Shown piece by piece: positions 1-7,788 of a stretch of 64,000 nucleotides of DNA (position 1 is its first letter; each line of letters begins with the position of its first letter). The stretch comes from Pseudolysinimonas kribbensis (GTDB lineage Bacteria; Actinomycetota; Actinomycetes; Actinomycetales; Microbacteriaceae). The position numbers and the translations under genes are program-made. A model generated the notes under the pieces. That model searched no databases and was not told where the DNA came from. It saw only the letters and a program-made list of their open reading frames with translations. The stretch is taken from positions 2,170,001-2,234,000 of the forward strand of contig NZ_BSVB01000001.1 in the NCBI RefSeq assembly GCF_030161895.1, read 5' to 3'.

Positions 1-18
1 ACGACAAAGGATGGGAAA

Positions 19-447
19 TTGATTACTGCAATCCACAACTCGCTGCGCACCAAGCGTGAGCGTCTCGAGGACAACGAGGGCGGCTTCACGCTCATCGAGC
101 TCCTCGTCGTCGTTCTGATCATCGGCATCCTCGCCGCGATCGCCATCCCGGTCTTCCTCGGCCAGCAGGACCAGGCCAAGGACTCCGCTGCGAAGTCCGA
201 TCTCGCGAACGCCAAGGTCGCCTATGTCAGCTTCCTGGTCGACACTCCGGCCGGCACGACCGCCATCGCCGATCTAGAGACGCAGGCGTACGGATTCGTC
301 CCGACCGCCGGTGTCACGGTCACGATCGCGAAGGGCGATGGCCCGGACTTCTGCATCGACGCGACCAGCGCCAGCTCGGGCAAGAAGCCCTTCCACATCA
401 CCAACAGCGGTGGCGTCCAGGACGGCACCTGCGCGGCAACACCGTAA
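19..447 (+). CDS. Type IV major pilin (PilA-like)
   Basis: Probable structural subunit of a type IV pilus. The 142-residue product has a short acidic leader, then GGFTLIELLVVVLIIGILAA, the class III prepilin signal with cleavage at G/F, the conserved Glu at +5 and a hydrophobic helix. The C-terminal half is a small globular domain with two Cys that could form the usual D-loop disulfide. The frame is open to the window edge. TTG at 19 is chosen because AAAGGA lies at 6-11. A strong hairpin directly after the stop and a separate ribosome binding site for the next gene suggest this pilin is made in excess over the minor ones. The family is clear; the ORF could begin upstream of the window. Confidence 0.88.
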   Translation: MITAIHNSLRTKRERLEDNEGGFTLIELLVVVLIIGILAAIAIPVFLGQQDQAKDSAAKSDLANAKVAYVSFLVDTPAGTTAIADLETQAYGFVPTAGVTVTIAKGDGPDFCIDATSASSGKKPFHITNSGGVQDGTCAATP

Positions 448-459
448 CCCGCTGATCGT

Positions 460-495
460 GAGTCGTGGGGCGTCCATCGCGGCGCCCCACGACTC
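460..495 (+). terminator. Perfect 13-bp hairpin after the major pilin
   Basis: GAGTCGTGGGGCG at 460-472 pairs perfectly with CGCCCCACGACTC at 483-495 across a 10-nt loop. No U-run follows. It may be a partial terminator or a 3' stabiliser that leaves abundant pilin mRNA while passing less transcription to the minor-pilin genes. Confidence 0.6.
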
Positions 496-530
496 GCTTC
501 AAATTCGGCGACGAGAAGGGGGTCGACGTC

Positions 531-929
531 ATGCATCGCATCACCACCGAGGACGAAGGTTTCGGCCTCGTCGAGATCGTCGTCTCGATGTTCATGCTCG
601 CCATCCTCGCGATGGCGTTCCTGCCGATCCTCGTGCAGGGGCTCAAGCAGTCGTCCTCCAACGCGACGCTCGCCACCGCCACGCAGCTCGTCAACCAGCA
701 GTTGCAGAAAGCGCAGGCCAAAGGACCGCAGTGCACCCTCGTCGAGTCCGTCGCGGGCATGCAGCAGCTCACCGATCCGCAGGGCGTGGAGATCCAGGTC
801 ACCACGAGCGTCGGAGCCTGCCCCACCGCCGTCGGCGGGACCGTGTCGGTGACGGTGTCCGCGGTCCGGCAGGACAGCGGCGACACCGTCGCATCCGCCT
901 CGACCCTGGTGTACGTGAAACATGACTGA
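531..929 (+). CDS. Minor type IV pilin (PilV/PilI-like)
   Basis: Minor pilin of about 132 residues. The N-terminus has an acidic leader and GFGLVEIVVSMFMLAILAMA, a class III signal with cleavage at G/F and Glu at +5, followed by the hydrophobic helix. The rest is a small domain with two Cys, predicted extracellular. The start at 531 is set by GAGAAGGGGG at 512-521. The stop overlaps the next start (ATGACTGA, 922-929), so the two minor pilins are probably translationally coupled. Assignment to the PilV group rests on position and N-terminus only; the C-terminal domain is not diagnostic. Confidence 0.75.
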   Translation: MHRITTEDEGFGLVEIVVSMFMLAILAMAFLPILVQGLKQSSSNATLATATQLVNQQLQKAQAKGPQCTLVESVAGMQQLTDPQGVEIQVTTSVGACPTAVGGTVSVTVSAVRQDSGDTVASASTLVYVKHD

Positions 930-1490
930 CCACACCGCGAGTGACAGCGGCTTCACGCTCGTCGAAATGCTGGTCGCCCTCGCCCTCACGACGCTCGTCA
1001 TGACGGTCATCGGGGGCTGTTCATCAGCCTCACCCAGACGCAGCAGACGGTCGACGCGGTGACGTCCTCGACCACCTCCGGGCAACAGGTCGCGACCACC
1101 ATCACCGACCGGGTGCGGAACGGTTCCGGATTCCGAGTGACGTCGGTCGGATCCGACCAACTGCTCGTCACCCGCTCCGCGGGCACAGGCAGCACCTTGA
1201 CCTGGACCTGCTACGGCTGGTACTACTCCGCTGCCGACGAGTCGCTCCGCATGACGACGAGCACACCCGGCACCCGCATCACCGCGCCGACGTCGGCCCA
1301 GCTCACCAGCTGGACGCTGCTCGCCAGCGGTGTCACGCCCCGGGGCACGGCCCCGGTCTTCGCGCCGGACGACACGGGAAGCGTGCTCACCGTCACGTTC
1401 GACACCCACCGCGCCGGGCATCCGTCCGTCGCCATTCAGACCTCGGCATCACCTCTGACCGGCACCACGGAGGACAACTCATGCTTCTGA
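922..1490 (+). CDS. Minor type IV pilin (PilW-like), one frame break
   Basis: About 189 residues when read across one break. The N-terminus contains GFTLVEMLVALALTTLVMTV, a prepilin signal with Glu at +5. The reading then leaves frame at the G-run 1012-1016; one more G gives IGGLFISLTQT and restores the downstream frame, which runs to the stop at 1488-1490. The C-terminal part is Thr/Ser-rich with a Cys near the end, as in PilW-like minor pilins. The 3' end overlaps the next gene (ATG at 1481). The break is most likely a missing base rather than a real mutation. Confidence 0.7.
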
Positions 1491-3218
1491 CCCGTATCCA
1501 GCGCTCCTCCGCGGCACCCGCGACGACCGGGGCGTCGCCCTGGCCGCCGTCCTCGGCCTCATGGGCGTCAGCATGCTGCTCACCACCGTGGTCGCGAGCT
1601 CCGTCATCACGGCCGTCAGCTACAGCTCCAACACCCGTGCCGGCGTGCAGTCGCAGGCCGCCGCCGAGGCGGGCATCGCCGCGGCGCGAGCCGGTCTCGT
1701 CGCCCAGGACTGCGCGGTTCACGGTGGCGCGTACCGCAGCGACGTGGGCGCGACGCCGGCATACTTCGCCACCATCTGGATGCCGTTCGGCACTGGCTGG
1801 CGCCGCGGATGCCCCTCCGACACGTCGACGCAGGTGCGGATCCTCTCCACCGGCTACGCCGACGCGAACGCGGTCGGCGCAGCGACGTCCGGCGACAGGA
1901 CCAACCTCGAGGCGATCCTCTCGGCGGGCGCCGTGGTGACCCAGACGAGCACGAGCACGACGACGACGACGCCGCCGACGCAGATCAACTCCAGCGGCCC
2001 TGCCGTGTACGCCTACAGCTCGCAGGGCTTCAGCGGTTCGGGCACGCTTGTCTCGGTGGACGGCAACTCGCCCGACATCATGGTGAAGACGGGCAATGTC
2101 TCATGCTCCGGCGCCGCATCGGGCGCTTCCGACCTGGTCGTGCAGGGGGCAACCTCAACCTCAGCGGATCGTGCAACATCGCGGGCAACGTCTGGTCGAC
2201 CGGTTCCACGACGATCTCCGGCGGCGTGAAGGTCGGCGGCAACGTGGTCGCGGCCGGCGTCTCGATCCCCAGTGGATCGGTGGGTGGCAGCCTCTGGTCC
2301 ACCGGCCCGGTGTCGATGTCGGGTGGCAGCAGCTCGGTCTCCAAGAACGTGACCGCGACGTCGCTCACGTTCTCGGGCGGCGGCAAGGTCGGCGGCAACG
2401 CATGGATCTACGGCGCGACGACCATGGACTGGGGCTCCAAGATCAGCGGGAACGTCACGACCAAGACGTATTCGGCGCCCGCGTGGTCGAGCGGTCTCGT
2501 CTCGGGCACCATCACCACGACGAGCCCCTCCACGCCCGGCACCAGCCCGTATGCGACCCCGTCGGTGCCCGTGGTGCCGGACTGGGTCGACTTCGCCTAC
2601 ACCGCGAGCGACTGGACGGGGTTCACCGAGGTCAAGCTGCCCGCCACCAGTGGCACGTGCGGCACGACGGAATTGCGGAATGCCGTGCAGGATCACCCGA
2701 GCACGCCGATCGTCGTGAACGCCCTCGCATGCACCGGCGGCATCTACGTCGGCGGTGCCGACAAGATCGCCCTCGACGGGGACATGGCGATCATCTCGAA
2801 CAAGTTCAGCATGACCGGCAGCGGTGGTTTCACCTCGTCTGCCAACGCGCGCCTCTGGATGGTCACGCCGGACAGCACGGCCGACGGCAAGCCGACCTGC
2901 CCCAGCGGCTCGAGCTACAACATCGACGGCGGGTTCACCGTGCAGTCGAACATCTCTCTCATGATGTACAGCCCCTGCCAGATCGTTCTGGCCTCGGGCC
3001 TGAACCTCTATGGTCAGGTGTTCGCAGGGCAGGCGGGCATCTCCGGCGGCGCGACTCTTCACTACCTCACGGTCGGCCTGCCCGGCTGGGACCTGTGGAC
3101 GGGCCACGCCACGCCGTCGACCCCGGTGTCGACCACGACGACGTCGACGACGACGACCAATGACGTCGAGTCGACTCGCACCCTGCTGTCGTCCCGCAAC
3201 GTCTCCGAGTCCAACTGA
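1481..3218 (+). CDS. PilX-like pilus protein with beta-helix-like repeat domain, two frame breaks
   Basis: About 579 residues once two breaks (near 1503 and in the G-run 2145-2149) are repaired. Residues about 15-45 form a PilX-like N-terminus ([16 protein letters not shown]) without the pilin Glu5. A PilX-like region of about 130 residues follows, then a Thr-rich linker. The next stretch has 17-19-residue repeats of the form G-N-V-x-x-x-G-x-x-x-x-S-G-G, resembling the beta-helix of bactofilin-type polymer-forming proteins. A Cys-containing domain and a Ser/Thr-rich tail end it. It overlaps the PilW-like gene and the peptidase gene. I infer a pilus-associated, possibly tip-located, surface protein. 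No exact family is recognised for the C-terminus. Confidence 0.65.
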
Positions 3219-4036
3219 TGGCCGCTGTCGTCGCGCTCGGCGCGTTCGGATCGATCATCGGGTCGTTCCTGAACGTCGTCGTCTACCGTGTGCCGCGCGG
3301 CATATCGATCGTGTCGCCGCGGAGCGCGTGCGGATCGTGCGGCCATGAGGTGCGGTGGCATGACAACATCCCTCTCGTCTCGTGGCTCGTGCTGCGTGGG
3401 CGCTGCCGCGACTGCAGAGCTCGCATCTCGATCCGCTACCCGCTCATCGAACTCGCCGGTGCCGCGTTCTTCGTGCTGGTAGCCGAGTTCTTCGCGCCCG
3501 CGCTGTTCGCGTCGGCGTCGGCCACCATGCTCGGCTCATCGGCTCTTGCGCTGGCCGCGTTCCTCTACCTCGCGGCGATCAGCCTCGCGCTCGCGGTCAT
3601 CGACATCGAGACCCATCGGCTGCCGAACGCGATCGTGCTGCCCGCTTACCCCGTCGGCGTAGTTCTGCTGACGCTCTCGGCCGGGCTCGGCGCCGACCTC
3701 GGCCGGCTGATCAGCGCGGCCGTGGGCGCCGGCGCAATGCTCGTCGTCTATCTGCTGCTGGCCGTGCCGCGGCCCGGCGGCATGGGGCTCGGCGACGTGA
3801 AGCTCGCGGGCGTGATCGGCCTGTTCGCGGGCTGGCTCGGCTGGGCGCCGCTCGTCGTGGCCGGCATCGGCGGATTCATCCTGGGCGGCCTGTTCGGCAT
3901 AGTGCTGCTGGCCGCCGGTCGCGGACGCAAGACCGCCATCGCCTTCGGGCCGTGGATGCTGGCCGGAGCCTGGATCGGCATCCTCTTCGGTGATCGGATC
4001 GTCGCCAGCTACCTCGCCCTGTTCGGGCTGACGTGA
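3218..4036 (+). CDS. pilD: Prepilin peptidase / N-methyltransferase (PilD)
   Basis: Membrane aspartic peptidase that removes class III leaders from the pilins encoded just upstream and N-methylates the new N-terminus. The 272 residues include the [14 protein letters not shown] start of the family and a cytosolic domain with two CxxC pairs (CGSCG and CRDC, zinc-type). The two catalytic Asp motifs are in [11 protein letters not shown] and [11 protein letters not shown], and there are about seven membrane segments. Its ATG overlaps the previous stop (TGATG). Length and motifs are those of an intact bifunctional enzyme. Confidence 0.93.
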   Translation: MAAVVALGAFGSIIGSFLNVVVYRVPRGISIVSPRSACGSCGHEVRWHDNIPLVSWLVLRGRCRDCRARISIRYPLIELAGAAFFVLVAEFFAPALFASASATMLGSSALALAAFLYLAAISLALAVIDIETHRLPNAIVLPAYPVGVVLLTLSAGLGADLGRLISAAVGAGAMLVVYLLLAVPRPGGMGLGDVKLAGVIGLFAGWLGWAPLVVAGIGGFILGGLFGIVLLAAGRGRKTAIAFGPWMLAGAWIGILFGDRIVASYLALFGLT

Positions 4037-4071
4037 GTCACTGAAAGAAATACGGAATCGGGGGATCCGCA

Positions 4072-5115
4072 ATGGGAACGACAGTCGTAGGTGTCGACAT
4101 CGGCAGCAATGCCGTACGCGCCGTCGAGGTGCAGGGATGTGACACGGCGAAGCCGTTGATCGTCCGGCAGCACGAGATCGCGGTGCCGGAATCGGCGGTG
4201 CGCCGCGGCGAGGTGGTGGAGCAGAGCACGGTCGCGACCGCGCTCCGCCGGCTGTGGTCCGCGGCGGGCTTCAAGTCGAAGAACGTGGTGCTGGGCATCG
4301 GGGGACAGCGCGTGTTCGCTCGCGACCTGACGGTTCCGCGGGCTCCGCTCGAGCAGATCCGCGAGTCGCTTCCGTTCCACGTGCAGGAGCTGCTGCCGGT
4401 GCCCATCGCCGACGTGCTGCTCGACTTCTACCCATTGACGGAGGAGCAGGGCGAGAACGGTCCGGCCGTGGGCGGGCTGCTCGTCGCGGGGCTCAAGGAC
4501 GCGATCACGGCGAATGTCGCGGCCGTCATGGGCGCCGGTCTGCATCCGGTGCACGTCGACCTGATCCCCTTTGCCGTCGCGCGCGCTCTCGCGCCGCTGC
4601 GCACCGCACGCGGCCGTGACGTCATCGTCTCGCTCGGGGCGAACACGACTAACGTCGTCGTGGTCGACGACGGGGTGCCGCGCTATGTCCGCATTCTTCC
4701 CAACGGCGGCGACGACGTCACGAGGATGCTCGCGTCGCGGCTGCAGTGGCCACCGGAGCAGGCGGAGCAGGCCAAGCGCGCGCTCGGCATGGGCGGTCCG
4801 ATGATGCGCCTGGAAGACCGCCCGATCATCGAGATCGTGTACGAGGTGGTCGGCGAGCTGATCTCCGGCATCCGCAACACGCTCGCGTATTACGCCAACG
4901 CGCACCCTGCCGCGCCGATCCAGCGGATCGTGCTCTCCGGCGGCGGAGCCCAGCTGAGCGGACTCGCCGGCGCGCTGTCGGAGATGACGAAGCTGCCCAT
5001 CGCCGCGGCCGACCCCTACGTAGCCGTCGCCTCGAAGGCCCGGGCGCGGCCGGCGCCGACAGAGCAGGACGCGTACGTCACCGCGATCGGCCTCGCGCTC
5101 GGGAGCCACGCATGA
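4072..5115 (+). CDS. pilM: Type IV pilus assembly ATPase-fold protein PilM
   Basis: Actin/FtsA-fold cytoplasmic protein that binds the N-terminus of PilN and aligns the pilus inner-membrane platform. The 347 residues start with VGVDIGSNAVRAVEV (phosphate-1 loop of the actin fold). They contain the SHS2-type insert, LGANTTNVVVVDDG (phosphate-2) and the nucleotide-binding LSGGGAQLSGL near residue 285. GGGGGATC at 4057-4064 precedes the ATG by a suitable distance. The stop overlaps the pilN start as ATGA (5112-5115). Confidence 0.92.
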   Translation: MGTTVVGVDIGSNAVRAVEVQGCDTAKPLIVRQHEIAVPESAVRRGEVVEQSTVATALRRLWSAAGFKSKNVVLGIGGQRVFARDLTVPRAPLEQIRESLPFHVQELLPVPIADVLLDFYPLTEEQGENGPAVGGLLVAGLKDAITANVAAVMGAGLHPVHVDLIPFAVARALAPLRTARGRDVIVSLGANTTNVVVVDDGVPRYVRILPNGGDDVTRMLASRLQWPPEQAEQAKRALGMGGPMMRLEDRPIIEIVYEVVGELISGIRNTLAYYANAHPAAPIQRIVLSGGGAQLSGLAGALSEMTKLPIAAADPYVAVASKARARPAPTEQDAYVTAIGLALGSHA

Positions 5116-5807
5116 GCGCCACGACCAACGCCACGCGGAATCTGGTGCTCGCGGGCGAGCCGCGCGTGCAACTTCTGCCGCCCTCGGTCCAGGCTCGCGA
5201 GAAGGTGCGCAGCGCACAGCGCCTCGTCGTCCTGGCGCTCGTGGCAGGCGTCGCCGTCGCCGCGGCGATGTACGGATTCGGCGTCGTGACCGCCGGTTCC
5301 GCCCAGGCGGCGCTCGCCTCGGCGCAGTCCGAGACCCAGACCGTGATCTCCGCGCAGGCGAAGTATCACCAGGCGACGCAGATCGCCTCGACCGTCAGCG
5401 CCATCAAGCAGACGCAGCAGGTGGGCACCTCGCTCGAGGTGCTGTGGGCCCCGCTGATCGGCCGCATCGGGTCGGGCTTGCCGCAGGGTGTCTCGCTGTC
5501 GTCGGTCACGGCGACGGGCCAGACGCCATGGGGGCCGCGCTCGCTCCGGAGGGTCCCCTGCGTGCGCCGCGGATCGCCGTGCTCGCGCTGGTGATCTCGA
5601 GCCCGGCACCGCCGGACATCGAGGCGGTCACCGCGATGCTGCGCAGCCTGCCCGGGTACGCGGACTCCACGGTGCAGTCTTCCACTGCCGGCGATGGGGG
5701 TCGAGACGACCATCTCGCTGACGCTCGGCGCAGGCGCCCTGTCGGGACGCTTCGCTACTCCGGCACCGGCGTCGAGCGACGCCCCGGCGGACGGAGCATC
5801 GCGATGA
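5112..5807 (+). CDS. pilN: Type IV pilus inner-membrane protein PilN, two frame breaks
   Basis: Bitopic partner of PilM and PilO, about 231-232 residues. A cytoplasmic tail is followed by one membrane helix (residues about 37-60), a coiled-coil-like stretch and the ferredoxin-like PilN domain. The reading leaves frame at the G-run 5530-5534, where one missing G gives a continuous domain. It returns to the first frame at 5696-5700, where two G are missing or one is extra. The repaired frame stops at 5805-5807, overlapping pilO (ATGATGA). Reading through without repair would falsely fuse the PilN C-terminus to PilO. Confidence 0.8.
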
Positions 5808-6613
5808 TGCGCAGCCCACGCACCTGGCACCTGATCGCGGTGCTCGCGGTGCTCGTGATCGTGGCCCTCGGCTGGTTCCTCGGCGCATCGCCGCTGCTCC
5901 AGCAGGCGGCCGCGGCCGACCAGAGCCGCGCGCAGGTTCAGCAGCAGAACGCGCAGCAGCGCACCGTGCTCGCCTCGATGCGGGGCCAGTACGACAAGCT
6001 CGACGAATTGCAGGCTCAGATGGCGAGCCTCCAGCTCTCAGTGCCGGGTACCGTCGACCTCGATGACTTCTTCGACCAGGTCGCCGCGATCGCCTCGGCA
6101 GCAGGAGCGTCGATCACCTCGATCACGGCCGGCGAGGCGCAGCCCTACGGCCTGACCGCGGGCGGCAGCGGCACGCCTGCGAAGTCGGCGGCGTCGTCGA
6201 CGCCGCAGCCGACCTCGTCGGCCACGCCCGCGGCGTCCGCCACGCCGGCCCCGGCCGCGACGGCCGCCGCTCCGGTCGCCGCCGCTCCGAAGACTCCCAC
6301 TGGCGACCTGGCGTCGAAGCTCTATGTCGTGCCGATCGACATCTCGCTGAGCAGCGGCCCGAGCCAGGTGACGGCCTTCGTCAACGGGCTCCAGACCGGC
6401 AAGCGGCTGATCCTCGTCAGCTCGATGGCGTACACGAGCTCCCCGGCGGGTGGAACGGTGTCCGGGTTCGTCTTCGTGGTGCACGATCCCTCGGCGTCCG
6501 CAGCCTCGCCGAGCGCCACATCCTCGCCGACATCGACCGGCGCCGCCACGCCCACTCCGACCCCGTCGAGCACCGTGCAGACGCCCCGACCTGCGCCGAC
6601 GCCCACGAAGTAG
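5804..6613 (+). CDS. pilO: Type IV pilus inner-membrane protein PilO
   Basis: About 269 residues. Residues 1-30 hold a single membrane helix ([19 protein letters not shown]), followed by a Gln-rich coiled coil and a PilO-type pseudopilin-like domain. Two low-complexity Ala/Pro/Thr/Ser stretches are unusual: one of about 45 residues splits the extracytoplasmic domain (roughly residues 118-165) and one forms a 40-residue C-terminal tail. The start is one of two adjacent ATG codons at 5804 and 5807. This is the last gene of the pilus operon. No pilP or pilQ follows, as expected for a cell without an outer membrane. Confidence 0.85.
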   Translation: MMRSPRTWHLIAVLAVLVIVALGWFLGASPLLQQAAAADQSRAQVQQQNAQQRTVLASMRGQYDKLDELQAQMASLQLSVPGTVDLDDFFDQVAAIASAAGASITSITAGEAQPYGLTAGGSGTPAKSAASSTPQPTSSATPAASATPAPAATAAAPVAAAPKTPTGDLASKLYVVPIDISLSSGPSQVTAFVNGLQTGKRLILVSSMAYTSSPAGGTVSGFVFVVHDPSASAASPSATSSPTSTGAATPTPTPSSTVQTPRPAPTPTK

Positions 6614-6833
6614 TACCCTTATTCGGGTGTGCGCTCGTCGCACACGTTCCCCATGCCTGACGAACGCCCGCGAGGGTCTGTTGGGATGCGCGCGGGGAAG
6701 GGTCACCGCCACCCGGCGGCTCGACCCCCACGGCATATCCGTCAGCTGTCCCGCACCGATTCCGGTGCCGGGGGCGGATCCCGATGGAACACCATCAACG
6801 CTGTCACCGTGCAGCAATGACATAGGAGCAGGT
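6614..6833 (+). promoter_or_regulatory. Intergenic leader of the str operon
   Basis: This 220-bp gap contains a candidate -10 TACCCT at 6614-6619 with a weak CTGCGC 17 nt upstream. A 7-bp hairpin follows at 6627-6645 (GTGTGCG, loop CTCGT, CGCACAC) and would sit at the 5' end of the mRNA. A second hairpin is at 6753-6768 (GCACCG, loop ATTC, CGGTGC). AGGAG at 6825-6829 precedes the rpsL TTG. The first hairpin could instead end the pilus transcript. No coding sequence is seen. Confidence 0.45.
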
Positions 6834-7208
6834 TTGCCCACCATCCAGCAGCTGGTCCGCAAGGGCCGCACGCCGAAGGTCGTCAAGACCAAGGCGCCGG
6901 CCCTCAAGGCCAACCCGCAGCAGCGGGGCGTGTGCACGCGCGTGTACACCACCACCCCGAAGAAGCCGAACTCGGCCCTCCGCAAGGTCGCCCGCGTCAA
7001 GCTCTCCAACGGCACCGAGGTCACCGCCTACATCCCCGGCGAGGGCCACAACCTGCAGGAGCACTCGATGGTGCTCGTCCGCGGCGGTCGTGTGAAGGAC
7101 CTCCCCGGCGTGCGCTACAAGATCGTGCGCGGCGCGCTCGACACCCAGGCCGTCAAGAACCGCAAGCAGGCTCGCAGCCGTTACGGCGCGAAGCTCGACA
7201 AGAAGTAA
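6834..7208 (+). CDS. rpsL: 30S ribosomal protein S12
   Basis: Decoding-centre protein of the small subunit, 124 residues. [11 protein letters not shown] at the N-terminus, [12 protein letters not shown] and [14 protein letters not shown] are the conserved segments. Both lysines associated with streptomycin resistance when mutated are present, so the protein looks wild type. Translation starts at TTG 6834, set by AGGAG 4 nt upstream and by the universal start of the family; no in-frame ATG fits. First gene of the str operon, 4 nt from rpsG. Confidence 0.97.
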   Translation: MPTIQQLVRKGRTPKVVKTKAPALKANPQQRGVCTRVYTTTPKKPNSALRKVARVKLSNGTEVTAYIPGEGHNLQEHSMVLVRGGRVKDLPGVRYKIVRGALDTQAVKNRKQARSRYGAKLDKK

Positions 7209-7212
7209 GCCG

Positions 7213-7683
7213 ATGCCTCGTAAAGGACCCGCGCCCAAGCGCCCCGTCGTCAACGACCCCGTCTACGGTGCCCCCGTCGTCAGCCAGCTCGTGAACAAGA
7301 TCCTGGTCGACGGTAAGAAGGACCTCGCCCAGCGCATCGTCTACGGCGCGCTCGAGGGCGTCGCCAAGAAGTCCGATCAGGATGCCGTCACCGTGCTCAA
7401 GAAGGCGCTCGACAACGTGCGCCCGACCCTCGAGGTCAAGAGCCGCCGCGTCGGCGGATCGACCTACCAGGTGCCGGTCGAGGTGAAGCCGCACCGCGCG
7501 AACACCCTCGCGCTGCGCTGGCTGACCTCGTACGCGAAGTCGCGTCGTGAGAAGACGATGACCGAGCGCCTCACCAACGAGATCCTGGATGCCTCCAACG
7601 GCCTGGGTGCCGCGGTCAAGCGCCGCGAGGACACCCACAAGATGGCCGAGAGCAACCGGGCCTTCGCGCACTACCGCTGGTAA
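7213..7683 (+). CDS. rpsG: 30S ribosomal protein S7
   Basis: Head-domain primary 16S rRNA binder of the small subunit. The 156 residues match the family length, and the conserved N-terminal PRKGPAPKR and C-terminal [11 protein letters not shown] are both present. It lies between rpsL and fusA, the usual order. The gap to fusA is unusual because it contains a long palindromic repeat (7693-7760). Confidence 0.97.
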   Translation: MPRKGPAPKRPVVNDPVYGAPVVSQLVNKILVDGKKDLAQRIVYGALEGVAKKSDQDAVTVLKKALDNVRPTLEVKSRRVGGSTYQVPVEVKPHRANTLALRWLTSYAKSRREKTMTERLTNEILDASNGLGAAVKRREDTHKMAESNRAFAHYRW

Positions 7684-7692
7684 CAACCCTGC

Positions 7693-7760
7693 GGGTCGAC
7701 TAGCCGCGAAGCGGCGTATCGAAACCCCGGTCTCGATGCGCGCTTCGCGCTACTCGACCC
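7693..7760. repeat. REP/MITE-like palindromic repeat between rpsG and fusA
   Basis: An imperfect inverted repeat fills most of the gap. The left arm starts GGGTCGACTAGC at 7693 and ends near 7726; the right arm 7729-7760 ends GCTACTCGACCC. The arms are separated by 2 nt and differ by a few mismatches and two extra bases. Each arm holds its own small hairpin (CCGCGAAGCGG and GCGCGAAGCGC). Similar GGTCTCGAT...CTACTCGACC palindromes are, from memory, dispersed in Microbacteriaceae genomes; only one copy was seen here. Confidence 0.7.
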
Positions 7761-7788
7761 TCTCACCACCAAGAAGTAAGGAACCCCC

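Noticed and set aside
5444-6613. A fused PilN-PilO protein
   Set aside because: The fusion exists only because of the frame error at 5530-5534. The repaired pilN stops at 5807, overlapping the pilO start by ATGA.
6629-6833. Small ORF starting at 6629 in the str leader
   Set aside because: Arg-rich, no ribosome binding site, no family resemblance, and it overlaps the leader hairpins and the rpsL start region.
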